Assembly: GCA_944393005.1 (NCBI GenBank)
Contig: CALXYO010000002.1
Location: 186,001-250,000, forward strand
DNA from: an uncultured Spirochaetales bacterium
GTDB taxonomy: Bacteria > Spirochaetota > Spirochaetia > Sphaerochaetales > Sphaerochaetaceae
Length of the DNA: 64,000 nt
Reading direction: 5' to 3'
The position numbers and the translations under genes are program-made. The notes below the pieces were generated by a model, which had not been told where the DNA came from, ran no database searches, and worked only from the letters and a program-made list of their open reading frames with translations. Position 1 is the stretch's first letter. Each line of letters begins with the position of its first letter. Shown piece by piece: positions 1 to 8,722 of this stretch.

Positions 1-360
1 CATAGCATCAATGCCCATTGCGAAATTGCCGCCGAGGTTGAAAGTCGGACCGACACTCAGAAGAATACCGAGATTTGAGTTCCTGACATCAATCTTATGA
101 GCATAGAATGCACCGAGTTCAATATCGCTCTGGAAATTCGTAGTGATTGAGACATCAAAACCGGGACCGTTGTCAAAGATCATTGCGAAGTCGGCAGATG
201 CTTCTATATCGAACTTGGCATCAAATTCGCTGTTGTTGAACAGTGTGAGTTCTGATGTTGAACCTGTCAGACCTACATTAAGCATGGTGTCTGTGACAGA
301 AGAGAATGCAGGTACTGCGGCACAAAGCAGAAGAGCTGCGACGATTAACACTTTCTTCAT
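1..360 (-). CDS. Outer-membrane beta-barrel-like protein, C-terminus cut by window edge
   Basis: The gene is read on the minus strand from an ATG at 358-360, preceded by an AGAGGTG ribosome-binding site, and stays open to the window edge, so only the first 120 codons are visible. The product starts MKKVLIVAALLLCAAVPAFS, a clear signal peptide, followed by short alternating hydrophobic/polar stretches rich in Gly, Asn and Phe, as expected of a small outer-membrane barrel. The style resembles the complete barrel protein at 53511-54206. I do not recognise a specific family. It is presumably a surface or periplasm-facing envelope protein. It is separated from the upstream acyl-CoA synthetase gene by a terminator at 446-471, so it has its own promoter in 361-445. 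Confidence 0.75.
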   Translation of the reverse strand, partial: MKKVLIVAALLLCAAVPAFSSVTDTMLNVGLTGSTSELTLFNNSEFDAKFDIEASADFAMIFDNGPGFDVSITTNFQSDIELGAFYAHKIDVRNSNLGILLSVGPTFNLGGNFAMGIDAM

Positions 361-445
361 TTTATTTCACCTCTTTTTACCTTTAAGATTTCCTAAATAA
401 TAGCAGATAAAACTGAAAATTACACCGGATGCGTAAAAAAAACAT

Positions 446-471
446 GTAAAAAAGGAGACGGCGCTCGTCTC
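446..471 (-). terminator. Rho-independent terminator of the acyl-CoA synthetase gene
   Basis: On the minus strand a GAGACG/CGTCTC stem with a 5-nt loop (455-471) is followed by a run of six T residues and then a second T-rich stretch. It begins 8 nt past the stop codon of the gene ending at 479. Confidence 0.75.
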
Positions 472-478
472 ACCTGTT

Positions 479-2389
479 TCACCTGTACATCGCATCAATC
501 TCAGCTTTGTATATGTCGCTGATCACGAACCGTTTGATCTCCTGTTTTGCTGAAAGCTCCCTGTTGACCTCAAAAGCCTTTGGAAGGATTGTGAATCTCA
601 TGACCTGCTCAAATGTTCTGAATCCGTTCTTAGTACTGATCCTTTCCTTTATTTCATTGTCAATCAGATTATAAACCTCAGGTATTGTGTGAAGATCATC
701 GCGGTTTGTGTAATAGACATGATTGTCCTTCAGATAACGTTCCACATTAGCGCTATCTATGACTATCAGCGCACACAGGTACTTTCTGTCCTGTCCCACG
801 ACCACAGACGAGGCAATATAAGGAGAATCATTTATTGTCTCCTCGATGGGAACCGGTTCTACATTCTCGCCGCCAGAGAGCACGATCGTATCCTTTGCAC
901 GGCCGACAATGGAAAATTCCCCGTGTATTGTCCATATTGCAAGGTCTCCGGTATTGAGCCATCCGTCACTGTCAATCACTTTCGATGTGAGGTCCGGTCT
1001 CTTGTAATACCCCTGCATAACCTGTGCACCCTTTGCATAAAGCACACCCTTCTCTCCGGCAGCGCACTGTCTGCCGTTCTCATCAACGATCTTCAGCTGT
1101 ATGTCTCCGAAAGGATAGAGAGTTCCCGGGACTCTCTCCTTCCATCTGCGCAGTCCGATCACAGGGCTTGTCTCTGTAAGACCGTAACCGTCAACAACGT
1201 TGATTCCGATTGCGGAGAAAAACTCGTCAACAGCCTGAGGCATTGAACCGCCGCCGGAAATACCTGCAACGAAATTCTTTCCAAGCTTCTCCTTTATTTT
1301 CGAGAAAACCAGCTTGTCACCAAGTTTATACACAGGAGTGAGCACAGCAAGCGGGATGGCACTTATCAGCACATCAAGCACCCTGTTTCTCTTTTTGTAG
1401 TCTTTCGTATAACCGTGGAAACGATTGTAGAATTTTTTTCTGGAACTGCCGACTGCAACAAAGAAACTGAAAAGCCGCCTTACAACAGGCTTTGCATTCT
1501 TCATTTGAGAATACACCCCGTTTTTCACTGTCTCCCATATCCTGGGCACGGAACCCATGATATGAGGATTCACTCTCTGTATGTCATTGAGGAGAATCTT
1601 TCCGATCGGCTTTGAATATGCGATCGTGCTCCTGAGATAAATGATCACGTACTGCAGGATTCTCTCAAAAGAATGCCATACGGGAAGAACAGATAGCCAT
1701 ATCTGTCCGGGACCGACAGGATAGCCTATTGAATCAATGACAGGCGGAATGGAATAAAGATTGCTCTGTGAAAGCATCACACCTTTCGGTTCGCCTGTGG
1801 TTCCGCTTGTGAAGATTATTGTTGCAAGATCCTCCGGTTTCCCCTCCCTAACCAAATCATCTATCTTCACAAGCTGTTTCTCCCCGGCATTCATATATTC
1901 ATCAATAAGATTGTTCTGGAAGAGAATTCTCACTTTGTATTCATTTTCTTTCTGAGCAAGATCAATGATAGGAGAATCATCCATCACGATAAGAGTTTTC
2001 AGGCATGGAAGCTCTGTGCGGATTGAAAGAATCTTGTCCAGCATCTGAGCATTCTCTGCAAACACGATTTCAACCTGTGTGGCGGAAAGGATGAATGCCA
2101 GCTCGCTTGCCATGCTGTCCCTTCCGCGAGGTACGTTCGCAGCTCCGCAGGACTGAATCGCAAGATCAGCCACCATCCATGCGGCCCTGTTGTCGCTTAT
2201 CTGTCCGACAAGGGTTCCCTTACCCACCCCCATATCGGAAAGAGCCATGGCAAGAGCCCTTACCTTCGCTGCAACTTCCGAATATGTGTAACTTATGAAC
2301 TTCCCTTTTCTGTCCTTCTCCATCTGGAGAATTCTTTTTCCGTCGCTTTCTGCCCTGCTGAAGAACAGCTGCGGCATTGTATAGAACAT
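479..2389 (-). CDS. Long-chain acyl-CoA synthetase (AMP-binding, FadD/FAA type)
   Basis: The enzyme activates a fatty acid with ATP to an acyl-adenylate and then forms the CoA (or ACP) thioester, usually at the inner face of the membrane. The 636-residue product has the P-loop TSGTTGEPKG at about residue 195, the GYGLTETSP motif, the DGWLNTGD motif and the C-terminal GRAKDTIVLSGGENVEP hinge region, in the family order and at family length. The start chosen is the ATG at 2387-2389, 8 nt after an AGAGG ribosome-binding site; an upstream in-frame TTG at 2408-2410 lies inside the promoter element and is unlikely. The upstream region carries the same 30-nt element as the fatty-acid operon at 58103, which ties the gene to fatty-acid salvage under lipid control (inference). 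Confidence 0.92.
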   Translation of the reverse strand: MFYTMPQLFFSRAESDGKRILQMEKDRKGKFISYTYSEVAAKVRALAMALSDMGVGKGTLVGQISDNRAAWMVADLAIQSCGAANVPRGRDSMASELAFILSATQVEIVFAENAQMLDKILSIRTELPCLKTLIVMDDSPIIDLAQKENEYKVRILFQNNLIDEYMNAGEKQLVKIDDLVREGKPEDLATIIFTSGTTGEPKGVMLSQSNLYSIPPVIDSIGYPVGPGQIWLSVLPVWHSFERILQYVIIYLRSTIAYSKPIGKILLNDIQRVNPHIMGSVPRIWETVKNGVYSQMKNAKPVVRRLFSFFVAVGSSRKKFYNRFHGYTKDYKKRNRVLDVLISAIPLAVLTPVYKLGDKLVFSKIKEKLGKNFVAGISGGGSMPQAVDEFFSAIGINVVDGYGLTETSPVIGLRRWKERVPGTLYPFGDIQLKIVDENGRQCAAGEKGVLYAKGAQVMQGYYKRPDLTSKVIDSDGWLNTGDLAIWTIHGEFSIVGRAKDTIVLSGGENVEPVPIEETINDSPYIASSVVVGQDRKYLCALIVIDSANVERYLKDNHVYYTNRDDLHTIPEVYNLIDNEIKERISTKNGFRTFEQVMRFTILPKAFEVNRELSAKQEIKRFVISDIYKAEIDAMYR

Positions 2390-2403
2390 AGTTAAAGCCT
2401 CTT

Positions 2404-2436
2404 TTGACAATTTGACATTTTTTGTAAAACTGTCAA
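2404..2436 (-). promoter_or_regulatory. Promoter/operator element shared with the fatty-acid synthesis operon
   Basis: Read on the minus strand from 2436: TTGACAG, T, TTTACA, five A residues, then TGTCAAATTGT. TTGACA and TGTCAA form an inverted repeat separated by 13 nt, and TTGACA can also act as a -35 box. The acpP promoter at 58103-58132 matches at 24 of 30 positions with the same spacing. A second TTGTCAA half-site partly overlaps the end. Likely operator of an unidentified regulator of fatty-acid genes. Confidence 0.65.
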
Positions 2437-2455
2437 CAAATTATCAGACAACGGT

Positions 2456-3589
2456 TTATTTGTCAAGCTTAGGTTTCGTGTACAGCCAGCTTGCAATAAC
2501 GGCGGTTATAGGAGTGACCAGAATCAGTCCTGCGCAGCCCGTAAGAGTCTGCACGATTTCAGATGCGATCATTTTGGATGTGAGAATATTGAGAACAGGT
2601 GTGCTTTGAGCCATGTAAACCATCATGACTGAAAGCCAGGATCCCATGTATGCCAGTAATAAAGTTGTTGTTTGTGTTCCGACTCCGGCTCTTCCAACTG
2701 ACATGCCTGATTTTATAAGCTCAATGCGGCTTATTGAAGGTGCATGTTCCTTCACTTCTGCCATTGCGACTGAGACATCGATCGAAAGATCCATGATAGC
2801 GCCTCCGGCTGAAAGCGCGACCACACCTGCAAACAGAGAAGTCAGATCCAGATTCTGGAATCCCGCGTACAGCAGGCTCTCACTCTGCTCAAGCACAGAG
2901 CCGTGAATACGCATCCAGTGAGTCATCAGATATCCTGTGGCAGCAGTGACAAGAGATGCGGTAAGAGAACCGCCGATTGCGGCAAGGCTTCTTCTGTTTA
3001 CGCCGCCAACCAGAAGCAATGTGACTGCTGTTATCAGCATAAGAGAGGCTATGCACATGAAAAGCGGATTGATGCCGTGAAGCGTGAGCGGTATGAGAAG
3101 TTTCCATATGCACAGGAAAGCGAATACGAACGATATGATTATGCGGATACCGGAAAAACGGGCAAATGCAATCATAACGAGTGCGAATATTATTGCTGCC
3201 AGAGTTTCCTTGCCGAGCCTGTAGTAGTCAATCATGTTTATGAAAACGGGGTTGTCATCACTGTCTCTTTCAACAAGGACCCATGCAATATCCCCGCTTT
3301 GAAAGACTTTGTCATCAGCCAGGGAACCTGATAGCATGTTCACACCGTCCATCACAAGGCCCTTATGCTGTCCTGACAGGATCTCAACCGTACAGCGCTG
3401 GTCACCCTGTCTGAACAGACCGGTCTGGATTATAGTGCTGTCGTCAGTTGCGATCACCCTCGCCTTGGCACCCTGTGCATTCATGTATATGGACCTCTGG
3501 AATCCGGTGGGGATCACAATTAGGATGATACTCAGAATGGCAAGTATCATAGCAAATGTAATTTCACTTTTTTTCTTGAATTCATTCAT
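2456..3589 (-). CDS. YibE/F-like multi-pass membrane protein
   Basis: The 377-residue protein has an N-terminal membrane anchor (about residues 12-32), an extracytoplasmic region of about 100 residues that is beta-rich (VLVERD and similar), and then seven or so hydrophobic segments to the C-terminus. This arrangement, and the GGAIMDLSIDVSVAM and GVGTQTTTLLLAY stretches, match the YibE/F family (PF07907), whose biochemical role is not established. The ATG at 3587-3589 is preceded only by a weak GAAGAA ribosome-binding site. It follows the alkaline phosphatase gene on the same strand after 64 nt, with a hairpin between them. Function not assigned beyond integral membrane protein. Confidence 0.85.
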   Translation of the reverse strand: MNEFKKKSEITFAMILAILSIILIVIPTGFQRSIYMNAQGAKARVIATDDSTIIQTGLFRQGDQRCTVEILSGQHKGLVMDGVNMLSGSLADDKVFQSGDIAWVLVERDSDDNPVFINMIDYYRLGKETLAAIIFALVMIAFARFSGIRIIISFVFAFLCIWKLLIPLTLHGINPLFMCIASLMLITAVTLLLVGGVNRRSLAAIGGSLTASLVTAATGYLMTHWMRIHGSVLEQSESLLYAGFQNLDLTSLFAGVVALSAGGAIMDLSIDVSVAMAEVKEHAPSISRIELIKSGMSVGRAGVGTQTTTLLLAYMGSWLSVMMVYMAQSTPVLNILTSKMIASEIVQTLTGCAGLILVTPITAVIASWLYTKPKLDK

Positions 3590-3606
3590 ATGTTCTTCAA
3601 CACAAT

Positions 3607-3634
3607 CATGCCCCCGGAGCAGACCGGAGGCATG
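3607..3634 (-). terminator. Hairpin between alkaline phosphatase and yibE/F-like genes
   Basis: An 11-bp stem (CATGCCCCCGG/CCGGAGGCATG with one mismatch, 6-nt loop) sits 19 nt after the phosphatase stop codon. It lacks a T-run, so it may be a weak terminator or a 3'-end stabilising hairpin. Confidence 0.45.
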
Positions 3635-3653
3635 GATCAGATTATCTTAGCTG

Positions 3654-5126
3654 TTATTCCACATCGCAGAGGCTGAAGAGTTTCTTTGCAATCTCGGTAT
3701 TGTCATATGTTCCGATGAAAGCCTCAGCACCTTCGCCGTAGGCATATACAGGTACAGGAAGACCTGTGTGCGCATAGCTTGTCCAGCCGATGCCTGCCTT
3801 GTTGTTGAGAATGTGTGTGAGTGTGACTGAAATCGGATTGTAACCGCCGTACAGCAGAGATTCCTCATAGCCGTCATAGTTTCCGCTCATGTCATCCTCG
3901 TAAGCCTTCTGGAGCTTCGCATATTCATATTCATTCATCACAAGAGCCTCGACATCGTTCTGAGTGCCAGGAGCGGTAAGGCCGAATGCATCCTCAACCA
4001 TCTCGAGCAGACGGTCGAATGAGAATGTTCCGTTTTCCTTTTCTGCTGCAACCACCTCGTCAAAAGCCACATAGCTCATGCTCTGATTCTTCATGATGTC
4101 GAAAGCAGTGTTATAGCCTGTAGCGGCATAGCCGATTGTCATACCGCCAGTCTCATGGTCGCCTGTGACGATGATGAGTGTTTCATCAGGATGCTGGAAT
4201 GCAAACTCAAGAGCGACTTCCACAGCTTCGTCAAGGGCAATTGTGTCACTGATGTTCGCCACAGCATCATTGGCATGTCCGGCCCAGTCGATCTTGCCGC
4301 CTTCAACCATCATGAAGAAACCGGTCTCGTTGTAAAGCACATCAATGCCTTTTCTCACGAACTCGGCAAGTGTGATATCCTCATCTTCCATGTCGATTGC
4401 ATATCTCATCGCGCCGTCATCCTGGAGATTTGGACTTACAGCATATACTTTACCGCTGTCACTGTTGAGGGAAAGGATTGTGTCCCTGTCATCTGTGACC
4501 ATGTATCCGGCATCTTCCATCACCTGATAGAGAGATACGTCTCCATTGTCAGCCTGGTTGAGAGAACCGCCGGCGAAATAGTCGAATCCGCTTTCAGCCA
4601 TCTGCAGTCCGATATCATAGTAATCATTTCTTGACGCGATATGTGCGTAATATGCTGCAGGAGTTGCGTGATTGAGAGTCACCGAGGAAATGATACCGAC
4701 TTTCCAGCCGAGCTGCTCCTTGACTTTCTCCGCGATGGTCTCACCGGCAGTCACTTTGTCAACACCCATTCCGATAACACCAGAGTGTGTCTTGAAACCG
4801 GAGGAAAGTGAAGTCGCCGTACTTGCAGAGTCCGGACAGAAAGAAGTGCTGTCCTGAGTATACTGCAGGCCTACAACCGGGAACTGTGTGAATGTGAGCT
4901 TTTCAAGTTCGATGGCGCCGGAAACGTTGTTGCCGTTATAAATCTGTGCTGCATTGGTCTGCGGAGCACTCATACCGTCTCCGATGAACATGAAGACATA
5001 CTTCGGATCGACGTTTGATGCACTTGCACTGACTGCACCCGGGATCTCCGAAGCGCCCTGTGCGAAAAGACTTGCCGTGATTGTAAGGCCGGCAAGAAGA
5101 CTTGTAAGAGTCTTTCTGAAATTCAT
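3654..5126 (-). CDS. phoA: Alkaline phosphatase, secreted (PhoA family)
   Basis: Hydrolyses phosphate monoesters in the periplasm, with two zinc ions, magnesium and a phosphoserine intermediate in the known family. The 490-residue product begins with a signal peptide (cleavage probably near LFAQGASE). The metal-ligand motif MFIGDGM is at about residue 50, the nucleophile is Ser100 in PDSASTATS, and the later metal sites EGGKIDWAGHAND and TGDHETGGM are present, so the active site looks complete. The ATG at 5124-5126 follows a GGAGG ribosome-binding site. Phosphate-dependent control is common for such genes but I could not identify a Pho box here. Confidence 0.93.
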   Translation of the reverse strand: MNFRKTLTSLLAGLTITASLFAQGASEIPGAVSASASNVDPKYVFMFIGDGMSAPQTNAAQIYNGNNVSGAIELEKLTFTQFPVVGLQYTQDSTSFCPDSASTATSLSSGFKTHSGVIGMGVDKVTAGETIAEKVKEQLGWKVGIISSVTLNHATPAAYYAHIASRNDYYDIGLQMAESGFDYFAGGSLNQADNGDVSLYQVMEDAGYMVTDDRDTILSLNSDSGKVYAVSPNLQDDGAMRYAIDMEDEDITLAEFVRKGIDVLYNETGFFMMVEGGKIDWAGHANDAVANISDTIALDEAVEVALEFAFQHPDETLIIVTGDHETGGMTIGYAATGYNTAFDIMKNQSMSYVAFDEVVAAEKENGTFSFDRLLEMVEDAFGLTAPGTQNDVEALVMNEYEYAKLQKAYEDDMSGNYDGYEESLLYGGYNPISVTLTHILNNKAGIGWTSYAHTGLPVPVYAYGEGAEAFIGTYDNTEIAKKLFSLCDVE

Positions 5127-5251
5127 ATTTACCCTCCAAACGAATAAATGTTTTCTCTTTGTGTCTGGAGCGTAGCGGACAGTTGTGAAATTTCATGTCA
5201 TCCGACTGTGAAATGAAAGTGAAAGAAAACGGAAGTCTGAGAAACCGGATT

Positions 5252-6021
5252 TCACAGACGGTCTTTCCTGCAAAGCATTGAGAGTGCAAGTGCAAAAATG
5301 AGAAGGACAATGGCAGAACCGAGGATGCTGTTCATCATGAACTCAAATCCGGAAGGATGATCGATACGTGAGAAAACAGCACACTGAAGTGTAAAAAGAG
5401 ACACAAGCGATACGGAGAACCGTATGTTTCTCATCTGGACGAAAAGCAGATCGCTTCCCTCGACATCAAGGATTATGTCCCTGAGAGACAGGAACAGAGA
5501 CAGGAATGCCCATGCGGCAATTATGTAAATAGTGAAAGAAGGATACTCAACTCTGACGTTTAGATACAGCACAAGGATTATCAGGATGGAAACACACAGA
5601 TTGAGGATGAGAAACAGCCATCCGGTCTTCCTGAAATCATGAGATGAGACGTTCCTCTTCCTGATAATATTATACCTTATTATACTTACCATAAGATAGT
5701 AGACACCGAAAGATGTTATCCACAGTGATCTTTCATATACACCGAGAATCAGTTTGAAAAGTGCATAGCAAAGCCGAGATGGCAAACAATGCGGAAATTG
5801 AACAGTTTCATTTCTTTCCTTGATACAGCAAGACCAGGAAGCAGTCTTCTGACCACATGGCGGAAAGCCCTTCCTGTCAGATACAGACTCAGGGCAAGGA
5901 ACACGGCACCTGAAACGAAGACGGCATACGCCCAGATTTCATCTTCCACACCATAGCGGTATATGAAATGGACAGCTGTCACAGACAGAGCAAGGCATAT
6001 GTATGAAAGCAGTATCTTCAC
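5252..6021 (-). pseudogene. Multi-pass membrane protein gene broken by a frameshift
   Basis: Two overlapping minus-strand frames together make one protein. The first (6021 down to 5749, GTG start after GGAGG, 4-nt overlap with the AraC stop) gives two membrane segments and a basic stretch ending LFNFRIVCHLGFAMH before a stop. The second (about 5785 to 5252) continues with YALFKLILGVYERSLW and five more membrane segments. From memory, an uncharacterised membrane family of Clostridia and spirochaetes has the continuous form, with a motif like INLLYALFK at the junction. The junction sequence fits loss of about 13 nt between two copies of TGCTATG. A sequencing error would look the same. If genuine, the gene is inactive or makes only fragments. 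Confidence 0.7.
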
Positions 6022-6848
6022 ACAAGCCCTCCGTGACTGTTCATGCGCCAGCGCAGAGGAGTCATGCCAGTTATCAGGCGGAAACGCTGGGCAAAATAGC
6101 TTCCAGAGGAAAAGCCCACCGAATCGGCAATGTCGCTGATTGAATGCTCTGTACCCGCAAGCATTTTCTTTGACTCTGTTATACGCTTTTCAAGAAGATA
6201 CCCCATGGGACTCGTGCCTACAGCGGCCTTGAACTCCCTTATCAGATAGTATTTGCTGAGCGCCGCAATCGATGCAAGCTCATCAAGGGTGATCGCCTCG
6301 GCGTAATGCTCATCGATATATGATTTCACATCCGCAATATTGCTGCGCATCTCATGCATTTCCTCAACACCCACATTGATGATCTTTCTCCTTATCAGCA
6401 ATACAAGCAACTGATAGAACAGGCTTCTTGCCATCATCTCATATTCAGGCTGCTTCTTCTGCATTTCCCTGTATATTCCCACAATCATCGAATAGACATT
6501 CTCCCTGGCACTGCCCATGCTCAGAAGAGGATCGAATTCCTTCTCGTCGGATGCAAGTGTTATGTTCGATATCCCGAGACAGATGTATTCAAGAGGATGC
6601 TGGGATGAGGAAATCTCGGTGTGCATGAGATGTGACGGGATGAGCACGAAATCATTTCTGCTTATCGCGCGGGTGCTCTCTCCTGTTATGATGCTGCCTT
6701 CTCCTGATATCACGTAAATCATTTCGGCAATTGAGTGGGAATGAATCACGCTCAGCCATTCATTGTCATAGCGGGAATGTGTGATATATTTCAGTTCAGG
6801 CATGACGCCATCTTTTCTATCTGTTATTTCATAGCGTGCAGTACTCAT
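6018..6848 (-). CDS. AraC-family transcriptional regulator with cupin sensor domain
   Basis: The 276-residue protein has an N-terminal cupin-like sugar-binding half (HSHSIAEMIYVISGEGS at about residue 35) and a C-terminal pair of helix-turn-helix units (LDELASIAALSKYYLIREFK and ISDIADSVGFSSGSYFAQRFR, residues about 195-265). It lies divergently from the sugar importer and GH112 cluster that starts at 6986, the classic position for a local activator, so it probably controls that cluster in response to its glycan. The GTG of the downstream broken gene overlaps its stop codon by 4 nt. The start ATG at 6846-6848 has no obvious ribosome-binding site. Confidence 0.9.
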   Translation of the reverse strand: MSTARYEITDRKDGVMPELKYITHSRYDNEWLSVIHSHSIAEMIYVISGEGSIITGESTRAISRNDFVLIPSHLMHTEISSSQHPLEYICLGISNITLASDEKEFDPLLSMGSARENVYSMIVGIYREMQKKQPEYEMMARSLFYQLLVLLIRRKIINVGVEEMHEMRSNIADVKSYIDEHYAEAITLDELASIAALSKYYLIREFKAAVGTSPMGYLLEKRITESKKMLAGTEHSISDIADSVGFSSGSYFAQRFRLITGMTPLRWRMNSHGGLV

Positions 6849-6913
6849 AAATTTATTTTCTGTTTTTTTTACGAAAAAAGCAATAAATATAAAAAACTGA
6901 GCAATTTCCTGAT

Positions 6914-6948
6914 TGTTGATTTCAAAAAACCACCCTTAGAATGAGGGT
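6914..6948 (+). promoter_or_regulatory. Promoter of the galacto/lacto-N-biose importer operon with inverted repeat
   Basis: TTGTTG at 6914-6919 and TAGAAT at 6937-6942 are 17 nt apart. The -10 box lies inside an inverted repeat ACCCT-N7-AGGGT (6932-6948), a plausible regulator site. The gene itself has an AAGGAG site before the ATG at 6986. Confidence 0.55.
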
Positions 6949-6985
6949 ATAGCAAAAAGAAACACTTAAAAGGAGAAACATTTAA

Positions 6986-8269
6986 ATGAAGAAAATTCTT
7001 TCATTGGTTCTGATTGCTCTTCTTGCAATCACATCTGTTTTCGCAACAGGTACCACCGAGACAACAGCCACAGCTCCGGCTGCAGGTGCAGCAGAAGGCG
7101 GAAAGATTTATGACGGCGTCGAGATCACAATGTGGTCAATGTGGAACGCAGCTGAGCCTCAGGGCCAGGCAATCATTGATGCAGCAGCTCAGTTTGAAGA
7201 AGAAACAGGTTGCCATGTAAACATCGAGTTCCGCGGACGCGATATCAAGACAATCATCAACACATCTCTCCAGGGCGGTGAAGACATTGACATCTTTGAA
7301 GAAGCCTACGACAGAATCTATCTCCAGTATGCTCCATACTGCTATGACATGACAGAGATGGCAGAAGCTGCCGGATATGCTGATTTCAGCTACCCGCTCT
7401 TCAACAAGATGACAACTGATGCAACAGGCGGCAAGCTCGTATCAGTGGCAGAGCAGCCGAACGTCGGCGGTATCTTCTACGACAAGGCAAAGTTTGAGGC
7501 AGCAGGCATCACGGAAACACCGGAGACATGGGATGAGTTCCTTGCTGTATGTCAGCAGCTCGTTGATGCAGGTTTCCAGCCTTTGGCTCTCGACTCCACA
7601 TATGCTGACTTCACATTCGGTTATCACCTGAACAGATATGTCGACGAGGATTCCACAAGAGCTCTCTCGCTCAACGGCGGCTGGTCACAGAATCCCGGTG
7701 TCATCGCTGCAGCTGAAGACATCATCGACTTCGTGAACCGCGGTTACCTCGCTGAAGGTGCTCCGGATGAATATCCTGCAGGCCAGAACAAGATCGGTTT
7801 CGAGAACGTTGCAATGGTTGTATGTGCTGACTATGTAACATCAGAGGTCAACAACAACACAGGTGCCGGAATTGAATGGGGCGTATTCAACTACCCGACA
7901 GTTCCTGTAGAAGACGGCGGTAACGGTGCAACTGGTTCATATGCCGGTGCAAACTCTCTCGCAATCACATCTTACACAGAGAATCCGCAGGCAGCATTCG
8001 ACTTTGTCATGATGCTCGTAAGCGGTGATGTCGACCAGAAGAGAGCTGACAGCGTTCCTCAGATCCCTGCTGATCCGAGAAATAACTGCATATCTCTCGA
8101 CGGTGCTGTTGAAACTCTCATGAGCGCAGACAGTGTTCTTTCCTGGACAATGGGTCTCAATGCAAATACAGACCTCACAGCAATGATCAAGGAAGTCGTC
8201 ATCCAGCTTTATGAAGGCAGATTTGCAACAGGCGAAGCTTTCGCTGCTGCACTGGATGCTCTTTATTGA
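6986..8269 (+). CDS. ABC transporter sugar-binding protein (CUT1 family)
   Basis: The 427-residue extracytoplasmic solute-binding protein captures an oligosaccharide for the two permeases encoded downstream. It has a signal peptide (MKKILSLVLIALLAITSVFA) followed by a Thr/Ala/Glu-rich linker, then a type-1 extracellular-solute-binding fold (WSMWNAAEPQG at the start, YADFTFGYHLNRY in the middle). Linkage to a GH112 phosphorylase suggests galacto-N-biose or lacto-N-biose as ligand, by analogy with the bifidobacterial system (inference). A strong terminator-like hairpin after the gene probably raises its expression above that of the membrane subunits. Confidence 0.9.
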   Translation: MKKILSLVLIALLAITSVFATGTTETTATAPAAGAAEGGKIYDGVEITMWSMWNAAEPQGQAIIDAAAQFEEETGCHVNIEFRGRDIKTIINTSLQGGEDIDIFEEAYDRIYLQYAPYCYDMTEMAEAAGYADFSYPLFNKMTTDATGGKLVSVAEQPNVGGIFYDKAKFEAAGITETPETWDEFLAVCQQLVDAGFQPLALDSTYADFTFGYHLNRYVDEDSTRALSLNGGWSQNPGVIAAAEDIIDFVNRGYLAEGAPDEYPAGQNKIGFENVAMVVCADYVTSEVNNNTGAGIEWGVFNYPTVPVEDGGNGATGSYAGANSLAITSYTENPQAAFDFVMMLVSGDVDQKRADSVPQIPADPRNNCISLDGAVETLMSADSVLSWTMGLNANTDLTAMIKEVVIQLYEGRFATGEAFAAALDALY

Positions 8270-8290
8270 GATTTCAATAATTGAGATCTT

Positions 8291-8327
8291 AAGGGGGCGG
8301 GCGGAAAAACCCCGCCCCTTAGTTTTC
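8291..8327 (+). terminator. Attenuating terminator between binding protein and permease genes
   Basis: A GC-rich stem AAGGGGGCGGG / CCCCGCCCCTT with one bulged G and an A-rich loop spans 8291-8320, followed by AGTTTTCTT. It lies inside the operon, 21 nt after the binding-protein stop. Confidence 0.8.
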
Positions 8328-8398
8328 TTAAGCAGTAATCATTAATTTCGTAATTCATGACTGCGGAAGATTCCGCAAAACCAAAAAAGGAGGCGATT

Positions 8399-8722
8399 AT
8401 GGGAATTGCAGGCTTCATAACAGCTCTGGCCGGCTCGGTACTAAGCCTCATACTTTCCTTTATCCCGGTACAGTTTACAAACATCCTCCTTGCACTCTTT
8501 CTGGTTTTCCTGACCATCATGTGCCGCATGATGCCATCCAGAACAAGCCTCAAAGGATGCCTGATAGGATGTGCAATACTTACTTTCCTGTTCCGCTTCA
8601 CACATATGACAGTAGTAGGCATGATTCTTTACTTCATCACGCTTGCCATTGTTGTCGCGGGAGCGGTTCTCATGCATATCGGCAATGAAAGCCATCCGAC
8701 ATATGGAGGTGAGAAAGCATGA
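8399..8722 (+). CDS. Small four-helix membrane protein of the sugar importer operon
   Basis: I do not recognise the family. The 107-residue product starts at the ATG at 8399, six nt after an AAAGGAGG ribosome-binding site; a longer frame from 8357 is not supported. It has about four hydrophobic segments separated by short loops (MCRMMPSRTSLKG is the main polar loop) and a short hydrophilic tail. Its stop overlaps the next permease start (ATGA at 8719-8722), so the two are translationally coupled. The next protein carries an unusual N-terminal membrane domain of similar size and character, so this protein may pair with it as an accessory subunit (inference). Confidence 0.8.
   Translation: MGIAGFITALAGSVLSLILSFIPVQFTNILLALFLVFLTIMCRMMPSRTSLKGCLIGCAILTFLFRFTHMTVVGMILYFITLAIVVAGAVLMHIGNESHPTYGGEKA

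Noticed and set aside
5749..5785. Programmed frameshifting as an explanation for the broken membrane gene
   Set aside because: No convincing slippery heptamer lies at the junction, and residues conserved in the family as I recall it seem to be missing there, which fits a deletion better.
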